A stretch of 64,000 bases of DNA from CBDFKF01 sp965248765 (GCA_965248765.1 CBDFKF010000003.1:740934-804933); one strand, 5' to 3'; counted from the stretch's first letter, positions 8,192-17,332 are shown. Notes: a model not told the origin generated them from the letters alone. Program-made: numbers and translations.

Positions 8192-9625
8192 TTACCTGTA
8201 CGCGTTGGCTTGAGCGCGAAACTGAGCGTAAGAGTCTTTCTGCTTGTCGATACCGACCTGCTTGGTGACCCGATCAGCCGCTTCGCAGGATTCATCCAGA
8301 GCCGATTTCACATCCTCGCCGCTAATTGCGGCCTGGATCGCGTTCTCCATCAGCTCATGGTATTTCTGCGCTTGGATTACGGTGAGGTCCTGAACCCCGT
8401 TCTCACCACCAATCCGCAATACATCGAGGTATTCGCCCGCGTTCGACCACAGATTCCGGAAACCCGGATCCGAGTAGTGCGACATCCGAAACGGATCGCG
8501 GAGCGAAAAGCCTTGAATCGTCTTGCCAAGGCTCACCTCTTTCGAGTTCGACCACTGACCGAAAAGATACGCCGCTTCCTTATTTTTGCTATTAGCCGTG
8601 ACCGTGATCAGGTAACCGCCGGCAAGGGATGGTGTGCCGCCCGGCGGCACAGCGTAGCCGACCTTGCCCTCTATCGTCGTGGGCGGCACCCAGCTCATGA
8701 AGTCGACATCGTTGCCGATATTCTGCGCCCAACGTCCCGTGGCTGGCCAATTGAGGGTGAGAACGGTGGTACCGTTGAGGAATGCCGCAGCTGCCTCGAC
8801 AAACCCCCAGGCATCGGAACCTGGCGGCGCGTATCGACTCTGGTTAACAAAATCCGTCAGCGCCCTCACGCCGATGTCGGAGTTCCAGGTGCAATTCATG
8901 GTCTCGGGGTCGAAAAAGCGCCCTCCGTAGTCGCGGAACTGATCCGCCCAAGGGTACATATTGAGGCCCTTGACGCGCGGGCTCGCGGCTCCGTACATCT
9001 CCGGCGCATACTTATCGGTAAAGAAAGTTCCGACGTCGTCCCACTGCTGCCAGTCAGCCGGCGGTCCCAGGTCATAGCCGTATTGGGCTTTGAATTCAGC
9101 CTGATTATCCGGATCCTCGATCATGTCCTTACGGTAAAGCACAATTTGGACATCGCCATCATCGGGCAAGCCCCAGATTTGGCCCTTGTACTCACCCCAG
9201 TCGCGAAAGGCCGGCGCGATGTCGTTGTAGTCGTCCCAGTAGTCGTACTGATCCATCCAGTCGTTGAGCGGGACGATCGCACCCATCTCGGCTAGGTCGG
9301 GAATGAAGGACGCAAATATGTCCAACATATCGAAATTGGCTGGGCCCCGGAAATCTTGCACCGACGTAACGAACATCTCGTTGGTTGGCGCCGAGATCTG
9401 GACGATCGTAATGCCCGTGAGGTCCTTCCACCTCTGCGAATTGTAGAGCTCCCAACCAAGCTCCTGGAGTCCTGCTTCACTGTGAAGTGTCAGCGTCATC
9501 CCCGCGTACTTCTCTTTTGCTGCTTGGGCAGCGCGCTCGCCGGCGTTTTCCGCGTTAGCGATGTGGCTGCTCGCCAACATCAGTCCGGCGGCCGCGGCGG
9601 CCGTCATCACTCTCGTTATCGACAT
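8192..9625 (-). CDS. Extracellular sugar-binding protein of ABC importer (family 1)
   Basis: A 477-residue periplasmic binding protein. The signal peptide is clear: a short basic start, a hydrophobic core (AAAAAGLMLASSHI), then cleavage near ANA-EN. The mature part has the type-1 solute-binding pattern (LTLHSEAG, FDMLDIFASFIPDLAEMGAIVPLNDW, GAASPRVKGLNMYPWADQF). It is first in the operon with the two permeases. The GC content and style are slightly lower than in neighbouring catabolic genes. A polyol or oligosaccharide is a reasonable guess at the ligand, nothing more. Confidence 0.9.
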   Translation of the reverse strand: MSITRVMTAAAAAGLMLASSHIANAENAGERAAQAAKEKYAGMTLTLHSEAGLQELGWELYNSQRWKDLTGITIVQISAPTNEMFVTSVQDFRGPANFDMLDIFASFIPDLAEMGAIVPLNDWMDQYDYWDDYNDIAPAFRDWGEYKGQIWGLPDDGDVQIVLYRKDMIEDPDNQAEFKAQYGYDLGPPADWQQWDDVGTFFTDKYAPEMYGAASPRVKGLNMYPWADQFRDYGGRFFDPETMNCTWNSDIGVRALTDFVNQSRYAPPGSDAWGFVEAAAAFLNGTTVLTLNWPATGRWAQNIGNDVDFMSWVPPTTIEGKVGYAVPPGGTPSLAGGYLITVTANSKNKEAAYLFGQWSNSKEVSLGKTIQGFSLRDPFRMSHYSDPGFRNLWSNAGEYLDVLRIGGENGVQDLTVIQAQKYHELMENAIQAAISGEDVKSALDESCEAADRVTKQVGIDKQKDSYAQFRAQANAYR

Positions 9626-9960
9626 GAAATCCCTCCCATTTGCGCGGGCCTATGACCCGCTCAGTCGCCTTGGTTGCGGCGCTTGTTGAGTGTTTCGGCG
9701 CCGGCCAAAAAGCCGCCGCGCGACCGCGATTAGGCCGGTTTTGCCCAATGGATTAGGCCGGCTTTGGCAGGTACTGTCAAGGAAGCGAGCGGGCGCCTAA
9801 GCGCTGCGGCGCAACGCCGGCTGACGCAAATGTACGCTCTCGACAAGCACGATGTTGCGTATCCACGCCGCGAGATGATTGGCCTCGACTTCGCTCAGCC
9901 CCACCACCGAAACACAATCCGCCGTCCCCCATGGCGCAACACCCTTGGGCTCGGCGCCCC
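9626..9960. other. Intergenic, no gene recognised
   Basis: This stretch lies upstream of the sugar-binding protein gene and must hold its promoter. A short imperfect repeat (ttaggccggttttg and ttaggccggctttgg) lies near 9731-9771. No coding homology was recognised in any frame. Confidence 0.5.
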
Positions 9961-10284
9961 TCAGCGGCTCAGGTAGTCGCAGACGACAAACTCCTTCATC
10001 TGCTTCCTCAGATGCGGCCGAAGCTCCTGATGGAGCGCTGCTTGTTGATAGGTGTCGTGGGCCTTGGTGCTCCTGAAGACGCAGATGAGGGTGTGTGTGA
10101 AGCCCTGTGAGTGACCTTTGCCCGCGTGCGGCGCCGTGTACTTCTCGGCCGCGTTCTCGCCGTAATGCAAGCTCACCACACCCGGAACCTCCTTCACGAC
10201 ATCCCGGCAAAACTTCTTCATGCGGCGGTGAATGCCCTGGTCGTAGCGGCGCTTGTACTTGATGAGAACTATGTGATGGAGCAT
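9961..10284 (-). CDS. Dabb-family (stress-responsive A/B barrel) protein
   Basis: A 107-residue dimeric alpha/beta-barrel-fold protein. It begins MLHHIVLIKYKRRYD, the hallmark opening of Dabb proteins, and has the later strands VVSLHYGENAAEKY and FTHTLICVFRSTKAHDTY, ending with FVVCDYLSR. The ORF could start 12 codons earlier, but the ATG at 10284 is preceded by gaagaggggaag, a good RBS. Dabb proteins include plant stress proteins and small-molecule enzymes. Neither role can be chosen here. Confidence 0.82.
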   Translation of the reverse strand: MLHHIVLIKYKRRYDQGIHRRMKKFCRDVVKEVPGVVSLHYGENAAEKYTAPHAGKGHSQGFTHTLICVFRSTKAHDTYQQAALHQELRPHLRKQMKEFVVCDYLSR

Positions 10285-10348
10285 GTGCTTCCCCTCTTCG
10301 CTATCTGCCGGGCTCCTCATCTTAGACAGGACCGGCTGCCTCAGCGGC

Positions 10349-11215
10349 TCACTTGCCGCCGAGGAAGTCCGTCATCCACCGCCGGTAGTCTTCGTCGCGG
10401 GTGACCCGCCTCATGATCTCGCCCGAGGCGAGGTCCTCGATCTCCGTCGGCGGGGTTCCGTCGCGAAGCGCCTTCAAGGTGTCGTGGACGGCGCGGACCG
10501 CGGCCATGAAGGGCTGGTGACCCTGAAGGCAGATCCGCACGCCTCGGCCGCTCAGTTAGCTCAGATCCATGACCTCAGGCCCGCTGCCGCCGAGGAAGAT
10601 GGGAACATCGACCGTCGCCGAGACCGCGTCCAGCTGGTCGCGGGTGCGCACCCCGATCAGGAAGATCGCATCGACGCCCGCCGCCTCGTAAGCTTGTGCC
10701 CGTGCCACCGTGTCCTCGACGCCGGTCACCGCCATGGCGCTGGTACGCCCGGCGATGACGAGGCTCGTGTCCCGGCGACCCTCGAGCGCCGCCCACATCT
10801 TGCCGACGCCTTCCTCGACCGATATCAGGCGCGTTTCATCGATCGCACCGAAGGCGTGAGGCAGCGCCGTGTCTTCGATGGTGAGCGCGGCGACTCCTGC
10901 CGTCTTGAGCTCCTCGACGGTGCGCTTGACGTTGAGCGCATTGCCGTAGCCGTGGTCGGCGTCGACCAGCAGGGCGAGGTTGCCGGCGCGGCAAATGCGG
11001 TACGCCTGCTCGGCGAACTCGGTGAGCGTGAGCACGATCAGATCGGGCGCCCCGAGAACCGTCAACGACGCCACGGAACCCGCAAACATGCCGACTTCGA
11101 AGCCGAGATCCTCCGCGATGCACGCCGACACGGGATCGAACACCGAGCCGGGATGAACGCACCGCTCACCGGTGAGGAGGCCTCGAAAACGTTCGCGTCG
11201 TTCGCTCCAGTGCAT
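10349..11215 (-). pseudogene. PEP mutase/isocitrate lyase-superfamily gene (oxaloacetate decarboxylase-like) with internal stop
   Basis: The two halves are in one frame and separated by a single TAA at 10556-10558. The N-terminal part carries the superfamily active site DADHGYGNALN and the strands TIEDTALPHAFG and VIAGRTSA. After the TAA the homology continues directly (RGVRICLQGHQPFMAAV) to a normal C-terminus (MTDFLGGK). Without the stop the protein would be about 288 residues, the usual length. The start is taken at MHWSERRERF, where homology begins, although the frame is open to 11299. The truncated 219-residue product would lack the C-terminal swapping helices. A sequencing error is the alternative. 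Confidence 0.75.
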
Positions 11216-11299
11216 TTTCCGGCCGCCCGGTGGTTTCGTCGCAGTTTCGACTTCGTTTCGTCGCGGCGGCACGCTAACCGTCGCTCGCCGAAACCACAA

Positions 11300-11633
11300 C
11301 TACGTCACACGAGAACCCAATCCTCGCGCGCGAGCCCGTCGCATCGCGATGTGGCGGCTTGAAGCGGAATAGTGAGACGCTAGGCTACAAGGGGCGCTGG
11401 GCCGGCAACCAAGCAGGTCGCCAGCTACGACCGCTTACAGGCGAACAGCAGACTCTCCGGCCGATGTCCGTTTTCGGTCGATCAACTTCCGCTTTCGGGT
11501 CGACGAGCAGACGCACACGCCCATGCCGCTATTGGTCCGTTAGCCAAGTCCGGACATTCGTGCTGACGATGCGAGGACGCTGTTCGCCTGCAACGGCCCG
11601 CAGAAGCACGTGTGTCGGGCACGGATCATCCTG
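11300..11633. other. Intergenic, no gene recognised
   Basis: This stretch lies between the PEP-mutase-like pseudogene and the IS630 fragment. A plus-strand open frame (11359-11634) has no recognisable domain and a composition like chance translation, so I did not call it. Confidence 0.5.
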
Positions 11634-11717
11634 AAGCCCTTTGTCTGGACCGCAAACGCAGATACCATCATCAACAAGGTCAACCGCGGGAAACATCTGC
11701 TAGAGTCAATCCACTAG
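11634..11717 (+). pseudogene. IS630-family transposase, C-terminal fragment
   Basis: Twenty-seven codons and a TAG read KPFVWTANADTIINKV...LLESIH, the typical carboxy-terminus of IS630-family transposases. Nothing upstream in any frame continues the homology. The fragment overlaps the 3' end of livF on the opposite strand, so the last livF codons and stop come from this remnant. Confidence 0.7.
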
Positions 11718-12413
11718 GTATGCGGCGCGTACACGATCATCATTCGATAACTCGCTTGCGGGCCCCACCACTGAAATCGATCCAAGCTCAAGAACATACG
11801 CGTTTTTCGACGCCGCCAATGCAAGCGCTGCGTTTTGTTCAACGAGAACTACCCCGACATCCTCTTCTTTTGCCAGACGGCGCACAGTGTCCATTACCTC
11901 CTTCTCAACCAGTGGCGCGAGACCGGTTGAGGGCTCGTCCAGTAGGAACATTCGCGGCCTCGCCATGAGCGCACGGCCCAATGCCAGCATTTGTTGCTCA
12001 CCACCACTCAAGTCACGCGCCAACTGATTAGGGCGACGCTCCAGAATCGGAAAGTAACCAAATACCTTGTCGAGGTCCTTGCGGATTGCAACCGTGTCCG
12101 AACGCAAGACTGCACCGCACAGAAGGTTGTCCATGACGGACATCCGGGGAAACAACTCCCGTCCTTCCGGTACCTGCGTAATACCGCTTGCCACGATCTG
12201 CTGCGGGGTTCTTCGGTCAAGGCGTTCGCCCTCGAACCAGACAGAACCCGATGCTGGCCGGACCATGCCAGATATCGCGTTTAGCAGGGTTGTTTTTCCG
12301 GCCCCATTGCTTCCTATGACACTGGTGACGACGCCGGGCTCGAACGCCATCGAAACCCCATCAATCGCTGTCACTGCGCCGTATCGGACAACCAAATTCC
12401 GAACTTCAAGCAT
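11706..12413 (-). CDS. livF: Branched-chain amino acid-type ABC transporter ATPase LivF
   Basis: A 235-residue ATPase that energises the LivHM channel from the cytoplasm. Walker A GSNGAGKTTLL, the LivF-specific VPEGRELFPRMSVMDNL, signature LSGGEQQMLALGRALMARP and Walker B FLLDEPSTGLAP are all intact. The frame is open to 12503, but the ATG at 12413 overlaps the livG stop in the usual coupled way, so I use it. The C-terminus (AAYLVD) runs into an antisense IS630 remnant, so the natural end may be slightly altered. Confidence 0.93.
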   Translation of the reverse strand: MLEVRNLVVRYGAVTAIDGVSMAFEPGVVTSVIGSNGAGKTTLLNAISGMVRPASGSVWFEGERLDRRTPQQIVASGITQVPEGRELFPRMSVMDNLLCGAVLRSDTVAIRKDLDKVFGYFPILERRPNQLARDLSGGEQQMLALGRALMARPRMFLLDEPSTGLAPLVEKEVMDTVRRLAKEEDVGVVLVEQNAALALAASKNAYVLELGSISVVGPASELSNDDRVRAAYLVD

Positions 12414-13152
12414 AGGAGCTCTCACCGCGACCGAGATATGCTTCGATGACGTCCGGGTCTTTGCTGATCTCCTGCGGTTCACCTTCTGCGATTTTCCGGC
12501 CAAAGTTGATCACTACCAGGCGGTCACAAAGTGACATCATGGACCGGACATCGTGCTCGACAAGCATAATGGTCACTCCATTGTCACGGAGCTGCGATAT
12601 GGATCCTCCGACCGCCAGCTTTTCAGAAGAGTTGAGACCCGCCAACGGCTCGTCAAGCAGTAGGAGCAACGGACGGCATGCCATAGCGGTGGCTATGGAA
12701 AGCGTACGCCGAAGACCGGCGGGCAAGAGTCCGGCTTTGCGGTGCTCATACTCCTTCAATCGAAGGAAAGTGAGTATGGTCTCACAGCTGGCCTCGAGAT
12801 CGACGCGCCGATCGGCTACAGTGGAGAGAAACCCGCCAAGTGTAAGGTGGTGTCCCATCTCGATGTTTTGACGGACCGTCCAATCCGAATAGACGCTCGT
12901 AATCTGAAATGTGCGAACGAGGCCGCGGCCAGCGATCCGGTGCGGGGACAATCCGTCAATCTTCTGGCCGTTCAGAAGGATCTCCCCAGCGGACGGCTTA
13001 AGGAAACCACTAATCAGATTGAATGCGGTTGTCTTCCCTGATCCATTGGGGCCCATCAATCCGAAGATCTCGCCCTTCCTGACTTCGAACGATATGCCGT
13101 CGACCGCCGCCAAATTCCCGAAACGCCTGGTAACGTCCTTAAGAATGAGCAC
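12406..13152 (-). CDS. livG: Branched-chain amino acid-type ABC transporter ATPase LivG
   Basis: A 248-residue partner ATPase of LivF. It has Walker A GPNGSGKTTAFNLISGF and Walker B LLLLDEPLAGLNSSE. The signature region LPAGLRRTLSIATAMACRP is less canonical (PAGLRR in place of the usual SYGxQR). The C-terminal VIEAYLGRG is typical of LivG. It overlaps livF by 8 bp and lies 36 bp downstream of livM. Its GC content is visibly lower than that of the flanking chromosome, as for the whole operon. Confidence 0.92.
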   Translation of the reverse strand: MLILKDVTRRFGNLAAVDGISFEVRKGEIFGLMGPNGSGKTTAFNLISGFLKPSAGEILLNGQKIDGLSPHRIAGRGLVRTFQITSVYSDWTVRQNIEMGHHLTLGGFLSTVADRRVDLEASCETILTFLRLKEYEHRKAGLLPAGLRRTLSIATAMACRPLLLLLDEPLAGLNSSEKLAVGGSISQLRDNGVTIMLVEHDVRSMMSLCDRLVVINFGRKIAEGEPQEISKDPDVIEAYLGRGESSYA

Positions 13153-13188
13153 TGTGATGGCCCGTCAGATTAGAGCCTCGAAGAACCT

Positions 13189-14220
13189 TCAAAATGATGC
13201 CTTACACCGCGTCAAAAATGATGGGACTATGCTCTCGAGCCCCTTAGGCGCAAAGATCAATACTCCAATCACGCTCACGCCCCACAGCAGCGGCACCCAT
13301 TCGGCATAACCGAAAAACAGTTCTTCAATCGTCGTAAGGTAGAAAAGGCCCAGGATAGGGCCCCAAATCGTGCGCACACCTCCCACGATGGCTGCCGCGA
13401 TAACCTTGAACATGAGGCTGCTACCGAAATCGGCCGGATTGATGATGCCATTGAAATTCGCGAAAAACACCCCAGCCACGCCTGCAATGACTGAGCCGAG
13501 GACAAAGGCGATCATCCGGTAACGTCTGGTGTCGATGCCGATCGAAAGCGAAAGCTCTTCGTTCTGCGCAACTGCGGTAATAGTTCTCCCGAGACGAGAT
13601 CCGTTAAATGCTATTAGCAATAGCGCAACAACAATAGTGAAGAGCAGAACAAGATAGTAGTATGAGATTGTGCTTTCGAACGACACACCAAGGATTGATC
13701 CGGGGCGCGGAATAAACGAAATCCCATAGGTGCCGCCAGTTATTCCCGTGAACTGTTTGTACGACTGACGCAGCGCCTCCCCCGCGGCGAATGTGCTGAG
13801 AAAAAAATAGAAACCTCTTGTTCTCAATACGGGATAGGACAGAACGGCGGAGAAAATTCCGGTGACGACCGCCGCAAGTGGTAACGTCAGCCAAAAGGAA
13901 ATCCCAAATTCCGCTTGGGTAAGGATAGCCATGGTATATGAACCCAGTCCCATGATGGCCGTATGCGCAAACGACCAGCCACCCATCGTCGTAATCGTGC
14001 GGTACCCTAGGACGAGCATCGCGTTGATCACAAATAGAACAAGAATCTCTTTGTTATAAGTCGAAAGCAGAAATGGTAGGAAGAGCGCGCCGACAGCCGC
14101 CCCCAATATCGAAGCAACCAGCACCCAAGTACGGAGGTTGATTACGCGATGTGAAGCTGTGGGGGACTCAGATCCATGATCACCTACGTCAGGTCTATTC
14201 TTTTGCCATCCCACTGTCAT
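13189..14220 (-). CDS. livM: Branched-chain amino acid-type ABC transporter permease LivM
   Basis: A 343-residue inner-membrane permease with a roughly 30-residue polar N-terminal extension and then eight to ten hydrophobic segments. Typical LivM blocks are FAHTAIMGLGSYTMAIL, LRTRGFYFFLSTFAAGEALR, the cytoplasmic loop TITAVAQNEELSLSIGID and GGVRTIWGPILGLFYLT. It overlaps livH by 4 bp. The AT-rich codons contrast with those of the second livM in this window (38938-40248). Confidence 0.92.
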   Translation of the reverse strand: MTVGWQKNRPDVGDHGSESPTASHRVINLRTWVLVASILGAAVGALFLPFLLSTYNKEILVLFVINAMLVLGYRTITTMGGWSFAHTAIMGLGSYTMAILTQAEFGISFWLTLPLAAVVTGIFSAVLSYPVLRTRGFYFFLSTFAAGEALRQSYKQFTGITGGTYGISFIPRPGSILGVSFESTISYYYLVLLFTIVVALLLIAFNGSRLGRTITAVAQNEELSLSIGIDTRRYRMIAFVLGSVIAGVAGVFFANFNGIINPADFGSSLMFKVIAAAIVGGVRTIWGPILGLFYLTTIEELFFGYAEWVPLLWGVSVIGVLIFAPKGLESIVPSFLTRCKASF

Positions 14221-15080
14221 TCGCGCGTTCCCAGCAATCCGTGGGGCAAGAAAGAGAGCACACTGAGCATGAGAAGCGCGTCAATCATAGGCGCAAAATG
14301 CCCCATGCCGGTCGCGTTTAGCGACGTATCAAGTACGGCAAACAGCACCGCCGCTATGGCGGCGCCGGGAATGCTGCCAACCCCTCCGACAATAATGATG
14401 ATGAAAGCACGCCATATCGCGTCCGCGCCCATGAAGGGATGCACAGAGTTGATACTTCCAATCAATATGCCAGAAAACGCCGCCAGACCGGTTCCAATCA
14501 ACATGGTCATTGCGGAAACCCGAGCGAGGCTAATGCCCTGAAGGATAGCACCGCGCGGATTTTGCGCCACGGCGCGGACCGACCGACCTGGTTTCGTTCG
14601 AGTGAGAAAGATCCAAAGAACGGTAACGGCAACGAAGACCAGTCCTGCGACCGCCAAGCGCTGATAAGGGATAATCATCGTCTCTGTGCGGATGAATCCG
14701 CGAAACAGCGTCGGCACGGATCTCCCAATAGGTCCGATAAACTGCGTCACCAAGACTTGGATGATGTACGACAAGCCTAGCGTTGCCATAAGAATTGCGA
14801 AAGGTTGATCCCGCAAGACCCGAAACAGACTTAACTGCAACAGCAATCCTAGTAGTCCCACGGTAGAGCATCCGGCCACCAACGCCACTACGAAGATTGC
14901 CGGATCAGGAACAGTGCCCTTCAGCGCCACGACCATAAGCCAAAGCACATAGCCGCCAAGCATATAAAACTCGCCATGAGCTAAATTAATGGTCCGCATG
15001 ACACCGAAAATCAGCGCCAATCCGAGTGCGAAAGACACATAGAACGCGCTCAGTGATATCATGTTAACCAGAATCTGCAT
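14217..15080 (-). CDS. livH: Branched-chain amino acid-type ABC transporter permease LivH
   Basis: A 287-residue membrane permease. The N-terminal segment has the LivH hallmark LALIFGVMRTINLAHGEFYMLGGYV, and the cytoplasmic coupling loop reads SVRAVAQNPRGAILQGI. A glycine-rich helix GGVGSIPGAAIAAVLF precedes the end. It would pair with LivM in import driven by LivFG. It is separated from its binding-protein gene by a deleted IS element, so it may be transcribed at a different level from livK. Confidence 0.92.
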   Translation of the reverse strand: MQILVNMISLSAFYVSFALGLALIFGVMRTINLAHGEFYMLGGYVLWLMVVALKGTVPDPAIFVVALVAGCSTVGLLGLLLQLSLFRVLRDQPFAILMATLGLSYIIQVLVTQFIGPIGRSVPTLFRGFIRTETMIIPYQRLAVAGLVFVAVTVLWIFLTRTKPGRSVRAVAQNPRGAILQGISLARVSAMTMLIGTGLAAFSGILIGSINSVHPFMGADAIWRAFIIIIVGGVGSIPGAAIAAVLFAVLDTSLNATGMGHFAPMIDALLMLSVLSFLPHGLLGTRE

Positions 15081-15082
15081 TT

Positions 15083-15406
15083 TCAGTCCGATACCGTTGA
15101 CAAACTCCTCGACGATGGGGTTGTCGATGTCTGCTTGTAGGAATAGCGGACGTATGGTTCTGCCTCGGTGTGATAGCGGGGCAGTTTTCTGTCTGGCGGG
15201 TCGTGTTTCAGGCGCTCCAGCATGGCGTTCATGGTGCTTTTGGGGAAGCGGGGCTGCGGAATGGCGGCGCGCCGGGCGAGGCGTTTGAGGTTCTGCGCGG
15301 TGGCGGCCAGCAGGAACTCGTCGTTGGCGCCGGTGAACCCCCTGAGCCTCAGCCTTTCGAAGCCGAGATGGCGTTTCCTTCCAACCGACCCATCATCGCC
15401 GAGCAC
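15083..15406 (-). pseudogene. Transposase C-terminal fragment inside the deleted IS
   Basis: A 107-codon open frame whose central third matches the end of IS1182/IS5-type transposases (RLRLRGFTGANDEFLLAATA). The N-terminus and the catalytic DDE residues are missing. It has no translation signals of its own and is presumably non-functional. Confidence 0.6.
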
Positions 15407-15481
15407 TCCAGATCAACAACACCGGCGACAACGACTCACCCTTCGAGCCATCTCACAAGCAGACTTTATCAACGGTATCGG
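15088..15481 (-). mobile_element. Internally deleted IS element (IS1182/IS5-like remnant)
   Basis: The ends are inverted repeats: ccgataccgttgacaaa (15088-15104) and its complement with one mismatch, tttatcaacggtatcgg (15465-15481). Inside, the minus strand encodes FERLRLRGFTGANDEFLLAATAQNLKRLA, a typical DDE-transposase C-terminus, but no catalytic part. It is thus a 394-bp MITE-like deletion derivative lying between livH and its binding-protein gene. No target duplication is obvious. Confidence 0.65.
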
Positions 15482-15555
15482 CCATTAGCCGACACGGAGA
15501 AGGCTGCGATGGGGCAGCGGACGCGCCGCCCCATCGCAGCCTTGTCGCGGTCGAG

Positions 15556-16824
15556 CTACTTGTACACTTGCCCGCCACTGTCCAGTACCGGCAGTGCTTT
15601 TTCGCCGTTGTCTTCCCACCACTGGGCAAGGTCGGCCACCGCGTCGACGACGTAGCTGTTGTTGTCACCAAGGATGTAAATCGGCATCGGAGTCAGCAAA
15701 TGATGATCCGCTCCGAAAATGTCACCGCCGCCCCATCGTGATGGGCCGAACAACGGGTGTTCGATCGTATCAGTAGAAGTGAGCGCAGCAAGCAACTCCT
15801 CGCCTGAGGGTCCAGTCGCCTTTGAGTAGCCCTCCTCCAGCCCAACAAATACCGAGTAGGCAATGCTAGTGTACACCGACCAATCATCTGGCCCATTTTC
15901 TTCAACCCATCGCTTAAAAGCCTCGTGAGCACGCGGGCTATAGCTTGGCTCTTCACCATCGACCGCATAGGCGTGATACAGGCGCCCTTGGAAGGCATCG
16001 AGAGAAACGCGCTCTTCGAGGTAGCGGTTGCTCCAGCCTTCACTGATCAACACGCCTTCGTATCCGAACTGTTCTGAGATCTCCAAGAGCACGGCCTTCT
16101 GTCCAGGCGAGAATCCATACTCCACAACCACATCCGGATTTGATTGGAACACTGGCGTCAACAGCCCCAGCATGTCTGCTGTAGCGTCAGGGTTATACAG
16201 TTCGTCGTAAACTACCTCAACTGTGTCCGAATGCGGGGCGACGCCGGCCAAAGCGTAAGCGCGCCCTGCCAGACCGAACGAAAGGTCGACGACCAAAAAC
16301 GCGTATCGCGTCAACTCGGGCCGGGTCTTGGCGACGTGGGCAGTAAGCTGCATCATTGAGGCTGGCGCACCCGATATCCCGCCAATCAGATAGGGATAAT
16401 CCTCACTCAAGAAACCCGCGCCGTATGAGGTCGTGAGGATTTTGGCCTCGTTGACTATCTCAGCTATCGCTTCGCGCGATGCCGGTGTAAAGGTCTGAAG
16501 AATCACACCGACGCCGTCGGCCACCGCGCGTCTAGCTGCTTTGATCTCTTCCCCGGGCACGTAGCAGACATTGTCATATGCCATCACTTCCAACAGGTAA
16601 CGTTTACCGTCGCCAACCAGGATTCCCCCCTGTTGATTGTGCTCCTTGGCCCACATTTTGGCACCCTCGATTACTGGAACGCCCCACTGTGCACATACGC
16701 CAGCCGTCGGCTGAATGACACCGACCTTAATAGTATCCTGCGCCTGTCCGTTGCTGACCCCGACAAAAACGAATAATGTTGCGCACGCAATTGCGCTTCC
16801 GAGATTTCTTAGATACGATAACAT
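15556..16824 (-). CDS. Branched-chain amino acid-type ABC transporter substrate-binding protein (LivK-like)
   Basis: A 422-residue periplasmic binding protein of family 6. The signal peptide AIACATLFVFVGVSNGQAQ precedes mature DTIKVGVIQPTAGVCAQWG. The type-1 periplasmic fold is seen in GVGVILQTFTPASREAIAEIVNEAKI (the usual hydroxyl-rich ligand loop) and NPDVVVEYGFSPGQKAVLLEISEQFGYEGVLI. It should feed LivHM-FG. The ligand could be an amino acid, amide or aromatic acid. The gene shares the low GC of this operon. Confidence 0.88.
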   Translation of the reverse strand: MLSYLRNLGSAIACATLFVFVGVSNGQAQDTIKVGVIQPTAGVCAQWGVPVIEGAKMWAKEHNQQGGILVGDGKRYLLEVMAYDNVCYVPGEEIKAARRAVADGVGVILQTFTPASREAIAEIVNEAKILTTSYGAGFLSEDYPYLIGGISGAPASMMQLTAHVAKTRPELTRYAFLVVDLSFGLAGRAYALAGVAPHSDTVEVVYDELYNPDATADMLGLLTPVFQSNPDVVVEYGFSPGQKAVLLEISEQFGYEGVLISEGWSNRYLEERVSLDAFQGRLYHAYAVDGEEPSYSPRAHEAFKRWVEENGPDDWSVYTSIAYSVFVGLEEGYSKATGPSGEELLAALTSTDTIEHPLFGPSRWGGGDIFGADHHLLTPMPIYILGDNNSYVVDAVADLAQWWEDNGEKALPVLDSGGQVYK

Positions 16825-17332
16825 CGTGCTGCTCTCCCCAATCCATGCTTGCCGATCAATGGTTTCTTCGCGCTTGTCGCCAAGCTGTGTCGTAAAGAAC
16901 GCCGTTCGTTCGCCCTCGCGAAGATGAGAGCGCGAACGGTTTTATCATATCACATCGCCGCAGCCCGCTCCACCGGCGGCGCTGCCCGATGGCACGGTCC
17001 GTATTGCCGGTGACCCGTCGGAATAACATGTCGCGCTCCGATGCCTTCGATTCGCATCGATTCACTTGAGACGGGCCGCCGCGGTTCCATCGGTCGCCCC
17101 TAGGCCGCCTTCCCTGCCGTCGCGATTATGGGCGAGCACAACACGACCGGTTGAGCGTAGACACTCGCACGGCATGCCAGCCATGTTGCACCGCGCACCC
17201 CGCGTGATTAGCATTCGCAGTATATCGCCCCGAGCGCGGAGGATCGGCCATCGCTTCGCCGAGCTGGGGAACCCCACGCTAGAGTTTCGGTTAGCACCGG
17301 GACGTTTACGGTCCAACCGGGGAGGCTTCGAG
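16825..17332. other. Divergent intergenic region
   Basis: It contains the start regions of the livK-like gene (minus) and the PhyH gene (plus). An imperfect dyad (cgttcgccctc ... gagagcgcgaacg, about 16906-16938) lies upstream of the livK-like gene and could be an operator. No gene was recognised. Confidence 0.45.

Noticed and set aside
7190..9295. Very long plus-strand open frame (701 codons)
   Set aside because: It lies antisense over the sugar-binding protein and permease genes, which show clear domains. Its own translation is His/Arg/Asp-rich without motifs, typical of a GC-rich shadow frame.
11359..11634. 91-codon plus-strand ORF before the IS630 fragment
   Set aside because: No RBS, no recognisable domain, Ser/Arg-rich translation. 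It does not continue the transposase homology.
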